Of a stretch of DNA of 64,000 nucleotides, positions 44,324-53,125 are shown in pieces. The notes beneath the pieces are model-generated. The model was not told the origin of the DNA, searched no databases, and saw only the letters and a program-made list of their open reading frames with translations. A program made the translations under genes and the position numbers. Source of the stretch: UBA830 sp002295635 (lineage in GTDB: Bacteria; Pseudomonadota; Alphaproteobacteria; MPNO01; UBA830); the NCBI GenBank assembly GCA_002295635.1, contig DBHK01000019.1, positions 47,281 through 111,280 of the forward strand. Direction: 5' to 3'. Every line of letters begins with the position of its first letter. The stretch's first letter is position 1.

Positions 44324-46972
44324 ATGACGGCGACAACAAACGATATCCGGGCGAAGTTTCTCGATTATTTTGGCCAGAACGATCACGAGATCGTGGCGTC
44401 ATCGCCATTGGTGCCGAATAATGATCCGACGCTTCTGTTTACCAATGCCGGTATGGTGCAGTTCAAGAACGTTTTCACGGGCTTGGAAACGCGTCGATAT
44501 AAGCGAGCGACCACATCGCAAAAGTGCGTTCGCGCTGGCGGGAAACACAACGATTTGGAGAATGTCGGCTACACAGCTCGTCACCATACTTTTTTTGAAA
44601 TGCTGGGTAATTTTTCGTTCGGCGATTATTTCAAAGAGGTTGCGATAGAGCATGCTTGGAACCTTGTGACAAAAGAGTATGGCCTTCCGGCCGAAAAATT
44701 GTTGGTAACCGTATTTTCAGAGGATAATGAGGCATATGATCTGTGGCGGAAGATTGGTGGCCTCTCCGGAGATCGCATAATCCGTATCCCAACGAGCGAT
44801 AATTTTTGGTCTATGGGCGATACAGGTCCTTGCGGACCCTGTTCAGAAATTTTCTACGATCACGGCGACGAGATTCCGGGCGGACCACCCGGGAGCCCTG
44901 ACGAGGATGGGGATAGGTTTATTGAAATCTGGAACCTAGTGTTTATGCAGTTTGAGCAGATCGACGCCGATACCCGTGAACACCTACCCAAACCATCTAT
45001 TGATACGGGAATGGGGCTGGAACGTATGTCGGCTGTTCTACAGGGTAAACACAACAATTACGAAATTGACTTGATGCGTAACCTGATCGAGGCCTCAGCC
45101 GAAGCTTCGGACGTCCCGACGGGCGGGGATAATCTCTTCTCCCACCGCGTTATTGCCGACCACTTGCGTGCGTCAAGTTTTCTGATATCCGATGGGGTAC
45201 TGCCGTCAAATGAGGGCCGCGGCTACGTGCTCCGGCGCATAATGCGTCGCGCCATGCGGCATGCGCACATAATGGGCTGTGACGAACCTCTATTATGGAA
45301 ACTCGTCCCGGCTTTAATTAACGAAATGGGCGCGGCCTTTCCGGAGTTGGAGAGAGCCGAGGCGCTTGTAAGTGAGACGCTTAAGCTTGAGGAAGCCCGG
45401 TTTAAAGAAACGCTAGGCCGTGGCCTGCGTTTGTTAGAGGATGAAACAAAAAAATTGGGCGACGGAGAGGAACTCGACGGGAACATCGCTTTCCGTCTTT
45501 ATGACACCTATGGTTTCCCACTCGATCTGACCGAAGATGTCCTTCGAAGTCAGGGCCGCACACTAGATAAGCTCGGTTTTGATGCCGCAATGGAACGACA
45601 GCGGGCCGAGGCGCGAAAGAACTGGACTGGCTCAGGGTCAGCGGCGGATGAGACCGTGTGGTTTGACATTCGTGAGCGCGTGGGGGCAACCGAGTTCTTG
45701 GGATACACTACGGAGCAGGCTGACGGTATAATCGCTGCGATGTTAATGGATGGCGCTGAGGTCGAAGAAGCCACCAAAGGAACAAAAATCGAGTTAGTGG
45801 CTAACCAGACGCCGTTCTACGGCGAGTCCGGGGGCCAAATAGGCGACGCAGGCAAGCTTACAACTGATGGCGCGGAGGTTGTCGTTATCGATACCCAGAA
45901 GAAGCTTGGCGACGTTCACGTCCATGTTGGAATTGTTTCCAAGGGGACGATTAAGATTGGAGATGCCGGCGTATTCGTAGTCGAAAATGGTCGCAGGTCA
46001 GGACTCAGAGCGCATCACTCAGCCACTCACCTACTACATGAAGCACTCCGCCGCGGTCTCGGGGAACACGTGACCCAGAAGGGATCACTGGTAGCACCCG
46101 ACCGGCTGCGGTTCGATATTTCGCACCCGCGAGCAATCCAGGCTGATGAACTTCGGGTTATAGAAAGAGAGGTAAACGCGAGGATCCGCCTTAATACTCC
46201 AGTTGATACATGGCTAATGTCTCCAGATGAAGCAATTGAACAGGGAGCTATGGCTTTATTTGGCGAAAAATACGGCGAGGAGGTTAGGGTCGTTTCTATG
46301 GGTGGTGATGGAGAACAATTCTCAGTTGAACTCTGTGGCGGAACCCACGTTTCGCGAACCGGTGATATTGGTTTTTTCCAGATTGTTGGTGAAGGAGCGG
46401 TGGCATCTGGTGTTCGTCGCATCGAGGCATTGGCCGGTGAGACTGCGGAAGTTTTTGCCCGCGAACAAGAAGATTTACTAGGTCAGGCGGCGCAGGAACT
46501 TAAGACGGGTGCGGAGAATGTGCCTAGTCGGGTCAAGGGACTGCTGGACGAGCGGAAGAATTTTGAGAGAGAACTGTCGGATTTGCGCCGAAAGTTGGCG
46601 GCGGGTGTATCCGATGCAAGTGGCCGCCGTGATGACGAGCGAAAAATTTCTGACCTGATATTCTCTCCGCGAATAATGGAGGGAATCCCGGGCAAAGAGC
46701 TAAAACCCATGGCTGACGAGATAAAGAAACGGATCGGATCCGGCGTGACCGTGATTGTGTCCGTTGATGAGGGAAAAGCGTCAATCGTTGTTGGTGTAAC
46801 TGATGATTTAACGGAGCGGATAAGTGCAGTTGATCTGGTCCGACTTGGTTCCGTAGCCTTGGGCGGAAAGGGGGGAGGCGGTCGTCCTGATATGGCTCAG
46901 GCGGGTGGTCCCGATGGTGCGGCCGCCCAAGCGGCAGTTGACGCGATAGCGGAGGCAATTGCCGACGCATAA
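44324..46972 (+). CDS. alaS: Alanyl-tRNA synthetase
   Basis: 882 residues. The class II catalytic domain shows FTNAGMVQFKNVF, the motif 2 segment with RHHTFFEMLGNFSFGDYF and the motif 3 region GLERM. The editing domain has HHSATHLLHEAL and CGGTH, and the C-Ala domain ends GKGGGGRPDMAQAGG. It charges tRNA-Ala and hydrolyses mischarged Ser/Gly. recA then alaS is the usual alphaproteobacterial order. The 167-bp leader contains A8 and C10 homopolymers but no ribosome-binding site I would call strong. Confidence 0.97.
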   Translation: MTATTNDIRAKFLDYFGQNDHEIVASSPLVPNNDPTLLFTNAGMVQFKNVFTGLETRRYKRATTSQKCVRAGGKHNDLENVGYTARHHTFFEMLGNFSFGDYFKEVAIEHAWNLVTKEYGLPAEKLLVTVFSEDNEAYDLWRKIGGLSGDRIIRIPTSDNFWSMGDTGPCGPCSEIFYDHGDEIPGGPPGSPDEDGDRFIEIWNLVFMQFEQIDADTREHLPKPSIDTGMGLERMSAVLQGKHNNYEIDLMRNLIEASAEASDVPTGGDNLFSHRVIADHLRASSFLISDGVLPSNEGRGYVLRRIMRRAMRHAHIMGCDEPLLWKLVPALINEMGAAFPELERAEALVSETLKLEEARFKETLGRGLRLLEDETKKLGDGEELDGNIAFRLYDTYGFPLDLTEDVLRSQGRTLDKLGFDAAMERQRAEARKNWTGSGSAADETVWFDIRERVGATEFLGYTTEQADGIIAAMLMDGAEVEEATKGTKIELVANQTPFYGESGGQIGDAGKLTTDGAEVVVIDTQKKLGDVHVHVGIVSKGTIKIGDAGVFVVENGRRSGLRAHHSATHLLHEALRRGLGEHVTQKGSLVAPDRLRFDISHPRAIQADELRVIEREVNARIRLNTPVDTWLMSPDEAIEQGAMALFGEKYGEEVRVVSMGGDGEQFSVELCGGTHVSRTGDIGFFQIVGEGAVASGVRRIEALAGETAEVFAREQEDLLGQAAQELKTGAENVPSRVKGLLDERKNFERELSDLRRKLAAGVSDASGRRDDERKISDLIFSPRIMEGIPGKELKPMADEIKKRIGSGVTVIVSVDEGKASIVVGVTDDLTERISAVDLVRLGSVALGGKGGGGRPDMAQAGGPDGAAAQAAVDAIAEAIADA

Positions 46973-46992
46973 TTTCATTTTTATAAATTTAC

Positions 46993-47014
46993 GGCTGGGG
47001 TTACCCGAGCCTTT
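46993..47014 (+). terminator. Possible weak terminator after alaS
   Basis: GGCT-G-GGG-TTA-CCC-G-AGCC at 46993-47011, a 7-bp stem with an internal G-G mismatch and TTA loop, followed by TTTA, 20 bp after alaS. It is marginal. Confidence 0.3.
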
Positions 47015-47126
47015 ACAGACCGTCCGCCAAAACGCATTTTATAGTTATCCTTTCCAGCGGCGATCGTAACCGGCGCCCTTCCGATCACTACTGTCACAAT
47101 GAATAAGCCCGTTAGGAGACCCGAAT

Positions 47127-48500
47127 ATGTTTGATCTTTTGTCTATTGCACGTACAGAGGCTGATGGAGGCGACCTGTTCAGCGTACTCAACGGCTTGTT
47201 CGAAACAGCCGACGTTAAGCCCGAAGGTTTCGACGACGCTGTCGTATGGAAGGGAGGAAATTTTGTTGGTAACGTTAATCCAGTAGCGCATTCGTTCACC
47301 GATGCTTATGCCCTTCTTGGAACGCTTGCGGCCATCGACGTGCTAAAACTTCCATTTTATGCCGTGCCTATGTGGTCTCAATATCGTCACGATACCGAAC
47401 TCGCCCCGCTAAGTTGGTTTGGCAATATGCCATGCACATCGATAAAGTGGTCGACGGCAGGCGATGCTTATGTAAACGATGGAAAAGGTGGGAAAGTCGT
47501 CGTAATGGGCAAGTCGGCTAATGCGCCTTTGCGTACCCAGGCGGGGGTCTACTGTAACGTGCGACCCTACGGACCGATTACGGTGGTTCGTTGTATGCCG
47601 TGCTTGCCATACTCTCAGAACAAGAAAGTATTCAACGTTGACGACATGGGCATTGTACATTCCGAGATGAATACACCTGGCGTTCAGCTTGCCTATGCCA
47701 ATCGCCTGTTCCTTAAAATGGTGCACGAAACCGGTCGTCTTGGACGAGTCGCGACAAAACCAACCCAAGCAATGGAAGATGGTATCAACGCGGGGCTCCA
47801 TTCTTGGCTGTTGCAAGGCACTAAGTTCGAGGTTGGGCGTAAATACGCTGTTGACCCCTATGAGGAACACAAGGATCGAATCGAGAAAATTGTGGCATTG
47901 CTACCGTCCGACTTCAAAGACGGCATGGAGAATTGGGGTGGTCGTATCGAACAGCATATCGCTGATACAAATTACGGATTGCTGCTGTGGGACCTGATAG
48001 AAAAGCGCGATACCATAGTGCTTGCAACCGACCTTGACGGCGATCGTCTGACGGATCTTCTTGCAGATGTTTCAGACCCTTTGCGTACTTTCGGCGGTAT
48101 GGTTGCCAAACATCTCGGCCGAGAAGTTGATATTAGGGAGATGTGGTCCGAAATGGGTTATACCACCGGTAACGGCCGCGATATGACGTCCGTCATGTAT
48201 CGTATGGATGGCCCCCCGATCCACGAACAAACCCTTGGCTCCGCCGATGCGATGCTCCTGCGGCTTCTGGATGGGGATGAATCTATGGGCGGAACAAAGC
48301 AACCTTACGACCCACGAATCCATTTCGTACTAATCCGGGACGCGTATCTAGATGCTAACCCGGAAAACGTCGACCTGCGTAAGTGGCTCGATGATGCCTT
48401 AGAAAAATTTGACGCGGTCTACAGTGGAAATCGACCAGGTTTCATAGAGGGTTATGCTGCGCTCAAGGAGGCAATCAAACCTTGGGGTAATACGGTTTGA
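47127..48500 (+). CDS. Unrecognised conserved-looking protein, 457 residues
   Basis: The coding character is good: a GGAG ribosome-binding site (AGGAGACCCGAATATG), normal codon use, and a globular composition rich in Trp, Met and Pro with no membrane helix or signal peptide. I do not recognise the family. Visible points are the runs GNVNPVAHSFTDAYALLGTL, VPMWSQYRHDTELAPLSWFG, RPYGPITVVRCMPCLPYSQN with two Cys, and SDPLRTFGGMVAKHLGREVD. The middle holds acidic/aromatic segments (DPYEEHKDRIEK). It stands between alaS and a convergent LOG gene, and the position often taken by isocitrate dehydrogenase in relatives is occupied by this gene. Confidence 0.75.
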   Translation: MFDLLSIARTEADGGDLFSVLNGLFETADVKPEGFDDAVVWKGGNFVGNVNPVAHSFTDAYALLGTLAAIDVLKLPFYAVPMWSQYRHDTELAPLSWFGNMPCTSIKWSTAGDAYVNDGKGGKVVVMGKSANAPLRTQAGVYCNVRPYGPITVVRCMPCLPYSQNKKVFNVDDMGIVHSEMNTPGVQLAYANRLFLKMVHETGRLGRVATKPTQAMEDGINAGLHSWLLQGTKFEVGRKYAVDPYEEHKDRIEKIVALLPSDFKDGMENWGGRIEQHIADTNYGLLLWDLIEKRDTIVLATDLDGDRLTDLLADVSDPLRTFGGMVAKHLGREVDIREMWSEMGYTTGNGRDMTSVMYRMDGPPIHEQTLGSADAMLLRLLDGDESMGGTKQPYDPRIHFVLIRDAYLDANPENVDLRKWLDDALEKFDAVYSGNRPGFIEGYAALKEAIKPWGNTV

Positions 48501-48540
48501 AGCCCTCAAGAAAGAAACTTTTGAAAGCCCCTCCCCGGAT

Positions 48541-49095
48541 TTATTGTTTGACTAAGCGATCAATGGCTGTCGATGGGTCTGCAACTGAGCAAAAATGGGC
48601 GAGAGCGTTGGTGTGAGCGAACCCATTCTCGACAACATTGCGTACCAGGCTGTCAAAGGGTTCCCAGTAGTCGTCGGTACTAATCAGGATGATTGGTTTT
48701 ACGTGTTGGTCAAGTCGACGCCAAGTGATCATTTCGAAAACTTCTTCAAGTGTTCCCAATCCGCCCGGGAGGGCGATGAAAGCGTCAGACAATTCGAACA
48801 TCATGCGTTTACGCGTATGCATACTGTCAACAATATGAAGTTCTGTCAGCCCCTTATGGGCAAGTTCTCGATCGCATAAAAATTCCGGAATCACACCGAT
48901 TGCTTCTCCGCAATTGGCCAGTACGGCGTCTGCAACTGCACCCATCATTCCTACATTGCCGCCGCCGAACACCAACCGGATATCATTCTCGGCTAATTGT
49001 CTGCCAAGGTCTTCCGCCGCAGTTCGAAAAACCGGGTATTTACCCTCGGAAGCGCCGCAGAATACGCATACAGATTTTATTGAAGAGTCGCGCAT
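48541..49095 (-). CDS. LOG-family nucleotide 5'-monophosphate phosphoribohydrolase (TIGR00730)
   Basis: 184 residues. The Rossmann motif is VCVFCGASEG, LVFGGGNVGMMG follows, and the LOG signature MHTRK (Arg95-Lys96) with PGGLGTLEE (110-118) is complete. It cleaves cytokinin riboside or other nucleoside 5'-monophosphates to base and ribose 5-phosphate; in bacteria it is often called lysine decarboxylase-like by error. AAGGAT is placed before the ATG. It is convergent with the unrecognised gene (40 bp) and divergent from the cytochrome. Confidence 0.9.
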   Translation of the reverse strand: MRDSSIKSVCVFCGASEGKYPVFRTAAEDLGRQLAENDIRLVFGGGNVGMMGAVADAVLANCGEAIGVIPEFLCDRELAHKGLTELHIVDSMHTRKRMMFELSDAFIALPGGLGTLEEVFEMITWRRLDQHVKPIILISTDDYWEPFDSLVRNVVENGFAHTNALAHFCSVADPSTAIDRLVKQ

Positions 49096-49215
49096 GTGGA
49101 GTATCCTTTATTTTTTTCGAGTCTAATGATCAGGAGGCCTTGACCCCAAACTACAAAACACGAATATCAAGTGTCATCAAGTCGACGTTTTAATCCGGCT
49201 TGGAGAGGCTCGAGA

Positions 49216-50094
49216 ATGAGTTATAGACAATTTTTGTTCGCTTGCATCTCGGTTCTAGTGTTCGTCGTGATCGGGTTCTCCGTCCGTGGTGAGCAAACTG
49301 ATGAAATTAGAAGTGGCAAATATCTGACAATCGCCGGCGGTTGTTTTAGCTGCCATACCGATTTCAAAGCCAAGGGACAGCCGTTTGCGGGGGGCGCGCC
49401 GATAAAAACACCTTTCGGGACTTTTATTTCTCCGAATATAACACCGAGTAAGGATCATGGGATTGGGAATTGGTCAGATGCCGATTTCATTCGCGCCATG
49501 CGCGAAGGTATAAATCCGGATGGCGACCACTATTTTCCCGTCTTCCCCTATACGTCCTATACAGGGATCACAACCCCCGATTTGAGAGCAATGAAGGCCT
49601 ACTTATTTACGCTAGACCCCATAGAAAAGTCGGCCGATTCGCATGATATTCCACTCCCTTTTCGCTGGCGATTTCTCCAATTCGTATGGAAACTCTTATT
49701 TTTCCGCGAAGGGGGTCGAAAGCCAAATCCGAAGTGGTCGATTGAGGTTAAACGGGGCGCGTATCTTGCTAATACCCTCGGGCATTGTGGTGAATGCCAT
49801 ACTCCCCGTAATAAACTGGGGGGGCTAGATTACGAGAGTTGGATGTCCGGCTCTGTAATCGGGCCCGATGATAAAAATATTCCAAATATCACTCCGGATC
49901 TTGAGACCGGCTTAAACTTTTCAGTGCCGCAGATCGTTGAGTACTTGAAAACCGGTGCAACTCCTGATTTCGACTTCGCGGGCTCGATGATGGCAGACGT
50001 GATAGCGCACAGCACAGGTAAGATGACCGATGAAGATCTGAAAGCGATCGCATTGTATCTGAAGTCGTTACCGCCACTTAAACAAACGTTCTAA
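49216..50094 (+). CDS. Dihaem cytochrome c
   Basis: 292 residues from ATG 49216 with GGAGAGG upstream. A single N-terminal hydrophobic segment (residues 6-22) serves as signal or anchor, then haem motifs CFSCH (43-47) and CGECH (191-195). KTPFGTFISPNITPSKDHGIG and NIPNITPDLETGL are the repeated axial-Met regions of the alcohol/aldehyde dehydrogenase cytochrome-subunit and TsdA-like families. It carries electrons in the periplasm from a dehydrogenase to the respiratory chain. No dehydrogenase is next to it; the molybdenum hydroxylases are cytoplasmic types, so that link is unlikely. Confidence 0.88.
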   Translation: MSYRQFLFACISVLVFVVIGFSVRGEQTDEIRSGKYLTIAGGCFSCHTDFKAKGQPFAGGAPIKTPFGTFISPNITPSKDHGIGNWSDADFIRAMREGINPDGDHYFPVFPYTSYTGITTPDLRAMKAYLFTLDPIEKSADSHDIPLPFRWRFLQFVWKLLFFREGGRKPNPKWSIEVKRGAYLANTLGHCGECHTPRNKLGGLDYESWMSGSVIGPDDKNIPNITPDLETGLNFSVPQIVEYLKTGATPDFDFAGSMMADVIAHSTGKMTDEDLKAIALYLKSLPPLKQTF

Positions 50095-50169
50095 TAGACT
50101 TATTACTCTACGTGAGATTTTTCGTGCGATTCCACGGTTTTTGCCTATGTTCGGTAGAATAACTTAATA

Positions 50170-51279
50170 TTGAATGGTGTTCGCAGGGTGAATAGGCCGC
50201 TGATCGTTGGTATCGCAGGTGCATTAGTCGTTCTGGTGGCGATACTGATGACGTTTTTTGTTGATCGCGAGCCCGATAGACCGCTGGCGCCGACACCGAA
50301 AGTGGATGAGCCGATATCCAGCCAGCCTAACGAGGTTGCACCTAAACAACCGGCTTCTAAGAAACAAGTTACCCCCAAAGCGGGTAATGCCAGTCGTGCG
50401 AGCGATAATTTTAATGTGGAACACGATCCTGCGGGCTCCCTAATGGTCAAACCGTCCTTTGATATTGTTCGGGTAGATCCGCAGGGGAACGCGGTAATTG
50501 CAGGGCGGGCTGTGCCAAATTCACTTATCTCGGTCCGAAAGGGAAATGAAGTCATTGGCACCGTAAAGGCGGATAAGCGAGGACAGTGGGTTCTGTTGCC
50601 AGAAAATATTCTATCAAGTGGCACGCATGAACTCACCGTCATGGCGACGGGTCCTGACGGGACGGAGGTATTTTCCGAGAAGAGGTTGATCTTAGTCGTG
50701 CCGGATTCGGGTAATGTTATTGCCGATCAACCTGGATCAAGAGACACAGGCTCGATTGCTGTTGCTATTCCGAATTCCGCTGAAGAAACTCCCTTTATTT
50801 TATCGAACACCGGCGACATTAGCGCTGTGAAACTAACACTGGACGTTATTGACTATGGGGCCCGCGTTGACGCGATATTGTTATCGGGACGAGCAAAACC
50901 CCACACCGAGGTTAGGGTTTACCTTGATAACAATTACATCGGGCGCACCGGCGCGGACGGAAAGGGGACTTGGCGTCTCAATCTCAGTGTTGATATTCCA
51001 ACCGGATTGTATCGGTTGCGCGTTGATCGTGTAGGCCCCGATGGTCAAACGCTTGAGCGGGTCGAGTTACCGTTTCTGCGGGCGATACCTGTCGGTGATA
51101 TACCAGACAGCGAGGTGGTCTTCGTTCAACCAGGCAATAGCCTTTGGCGTCTTGCCCGTAATGTGTACGGGAGCGGATTACGCTATACCGAAATCTATAA
51201 GGCCAATAAGGATCAGATCCGAGACCCGGACTTAATTTACCCCGGTCAGGTCTTTTTTCTGCCTAAGACCGCCAAGTAG
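50170..51279 (+). CDS. LysM-domain protein with Ig-like segments
   Basis: 369 residues with a short N-terminal membrane helix (about 10-30), a low-complexity Pro/Lys linker, two Ig-like beta modules (about 100-180 and 215-300) and a C-terminal LysM motif (VVFVQPGNSLWRLARNVYG, ending LIYPGQVFFLPK). It is probably anchored to the inner membrane with its LysM domain on peptidoglycan. The start is unsettled: TTG 50170 has no visible ribosome-binding site, and GTG 50188 is an alternative. Confidence 0.75.
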   Translation: MNGVRRVNRPLIVGIAGALVVLVAILMTFFVDREPDRPLAPTPKVDEPISSQPNEVAPKQPASKKQVTPKAGNASRASDNFNVEHDPAGSLMVKPSFDIVRVDPQGNAVIAGRAVPNSLISVRKGNEVIGTVKADKRGQWVLLPENILSSGTHELTVMATGPDGTEVFSEKRLILVVPDSGNVIADQPGSRDTGSIAVAIPNSAEETPFILSNTGDISAVKLTLDVIDYGARVDAILLSGRAKPHTEVRVYLDNNYIGRTGADGKGTWRLNLSVDIPTGLYRLRVDRVGPDGQTLERVELPFLRAIPVGDIPDSEVVFVQPGNSLWRLARNVYGSGLRYTEIYKANKDQIRDPDLIYPGQVFFLPKTAK

Positions 51280-51352
51280 TGCGGTGTGAGCCGTAGCTCT
51301 GTCAATATGTTCAACAAGGAATTGTTGCGTTGATTATGGATTGCAAGCAAAG

Positions 51353-51366
51353 GATTAAATTTAATC
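51353..51366. repeat. 14-bp palindrome between convergent genes
   Basis: GATTAAATTTAATC, a perfect palindrome between two convergent genes. AT-rich and short, so it may be chance or part of transcription-end structure. Confidence 0.3.
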
Positions 51367-51450
51367 AACTCCCCTAGAACTATGCGTAAAGACACAGGGT
51401 TATGTTGTTATTGGTATATCCACGCCTGCAGAGATAGAAAATCGTTTGCT

Positions 51451-53037
51451 TTAGATTTTTTTAGATTCCGCCCAGATGTCCTTTAAATCTTCGCGTCGCA
51501 CTTTGCCACGGTCAGACTTTGGCAAATCCTCCATAAAGAATATTTGATTTGGCATTTTGAAATCTGGTAGAGAATCCGAGCACCAAGATTTTACTTCCTC
51601 CTCGCTAAGACTTTCTCCACGTTTTAAGGAAAGATAGACGACGATCTCCTCGCCGTAGATCTGGTCTGGTACACCAACGGCGGCAGCTTCCCGCACCTTG
51701 GGGTTTCGAAGTAGGACATTATCGATTTCGAGCGGTGCGATATTCACGCCACCTCGTATAATAAGATCTTTTGTCCGCCCTGTAACCGTTACGAAACCGT
51801 CACCATCCGTTGAACCAAGATCACCGGTATGTATTCTTGTGTTTGAAAGATCCTCAAATTTCCCCTCCGGGGAAATTGTACCGATACATGTTTGGGGGCC
51901 GCCAATGGTGATCTCACCCTCTGTATTGGAAGGGCATATTCGACCGTCGGGATCGAGAATTTTGAATTCTTGATGTTTTGCCGGCGGTCCGACCGTTCCC
52001 ATTTGCCTACGGTAGTGCCGGTTACCGCAGATCCAACCGGCTTCCGACATGCCATATAGCTGCAACAGGGTTACCCCGTACATAGACTCAAAAAGTTTCC
52101 ATTGATCTGGCGACAGTGGCGCGGTGGAGCAGGTCATCAGTCGCAGAGATGGTAGGTCACGGTCCGACTCTGGCGGAGGTTCGTTGAGTAGCATATTTAC
52201 GACCGTTGGAACCCCGGCGGCGAATGTTATGCCATGATCACGAATCCAGCTGAAAAACCGAGAGCGGGAGAAACGTTGCGCGATATGCATTGTTAAACCG
52301 GTTTGAAGCCAAGGCATCAGGCTCAGTATTTGAGCGGAATTCCAACCGAAAGACCGATATTCAAGGGTCCGGTCATCTGCTGTTAACCCCAGCATATCCA
52401 ATGTGTTAAGACCATTTAGCCAGTAAGCCATGTGATTGTAGACAACGCTTTTGGGTTTGGATGTGGTCCCGGATGTACAAAAAATACATGAAAGATCTTC
52501 AGCACTGTTTTCGCTATCGATATTTTGGCCAGCTCCAGTTTCATATCCCGCGAGTATTGAGAAAAGTTCATCGGGGTCTGTTTCGACGGATTTTTCTTTG
52601 TCCCAGCCGGCAAAGCGGACAGACGGCATTTTAAGCGCTGCCGTGATAGTATGGGCGTTAAGGTCCGCATGCCAGAAGGTGAGAGCAGGATCGATACCTT
52701 CGATGATCTCTACCAGGTGAATTTCATTCATTTCTACATTAAGAGGGCAGATTGCCGCGCCATACCGCCAGACACCTATCCAGACGATTAGTTTTTCGAT
52801 ATTTTCATCAGACAAAAGCGCTACTTTATCACCCGGCCGAATACCCTTTTCCTTCAGGAAGAGTGCTACTCGGTCTGCTTCTATAGCTAGTTGGCCCCAA
52901 GTTATCTTTTTACTTTCCTGATCTAAATCGACGATAGCGGCCTTCTCAGCATCACGGTCAGTCCACTTTTTCAATAAGCCACGAGTCGACTCGAATGGGA
53001 GGTCTAGTTCAGGCTGTTGGGACATATCAATTGGCAT
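51451..53037 (-). CDS. AMP-dependent acyl-CoA synthetase
   Basis: 528 residues. P-loop CIFCTSGTTSKPKSVVYNH, then LYGMSEAGW, HTGDLGSTDGDGFV and IIRGGVNIAPLEIDN; the terminal Lys lies in KSDRGKVRREDLKD. It makes a CoA ester or an adenylate from an unknown acid. It may start at the first ATG (53037) or four codons later. It sits on the minus strand after the RND genes with 88 bp between, perhaps transcribed with them. Confidence 0.83.
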   Translation of the reverse strand: MPIDMSQQPELDLPFESTRGLLKKWTDRDAEKAAIVDLDQESKKITWGQLAIEADRVALFLKEKGIRPGDKVALLSDENIEKLIVWIGVWRYGAAICPLNVEMNEIHLVEIIEGIDPALTFWHADLNAHTITAALKMPSVRFAGWDKEKSVETDPDELFSILAGYETGAGQNIDSENSAEDLSCIFCTSGTTSKPKSVVYNHMAYWLNGLNTLDMLGLTADDRTLEYRSFGWNSAQILSLMPWLQTGLTMHIAQRFSRSRFFSWIRDHGITFAAGVPTVVNMLLNEPPPESDRDLPSLRLMTCSTAPLSPDQWKLFESMYGVTLLQLYGMSEAGWICGNRHYRRQMGTVGPPAKHQEFKILDPDGRICPSNTEGEITIGGPQTCIGTISPEGKFEDLSNTRIHTGDLGSTDGDGFVTVTGRTKDLIIRGGVNIAPLEIDNVLLRNPKVREAAAVGVPDQIYGEEIVVYLSLKRGESLSEEEVKSWCSDSLPDFKMPNQIFFMEDLPKSDRGKVRREDLKDIWAESKKI

Positions 53038-53125
53038 AAGCGCTCACGTTGTTTTTGGATCGGTGACGGTTGCTTCTCTTCCGCCGAATCTACTTACCGG
53101 CGTTAGTTGGGTCAGGTCAAGCGGG

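Noticed and set aside
51312..51327. CAACAA-GGAA-TTGTTG hairpin after the LysM gene as terminator
   Set aside because: Six-bp stem without a T-run; too weak to call.
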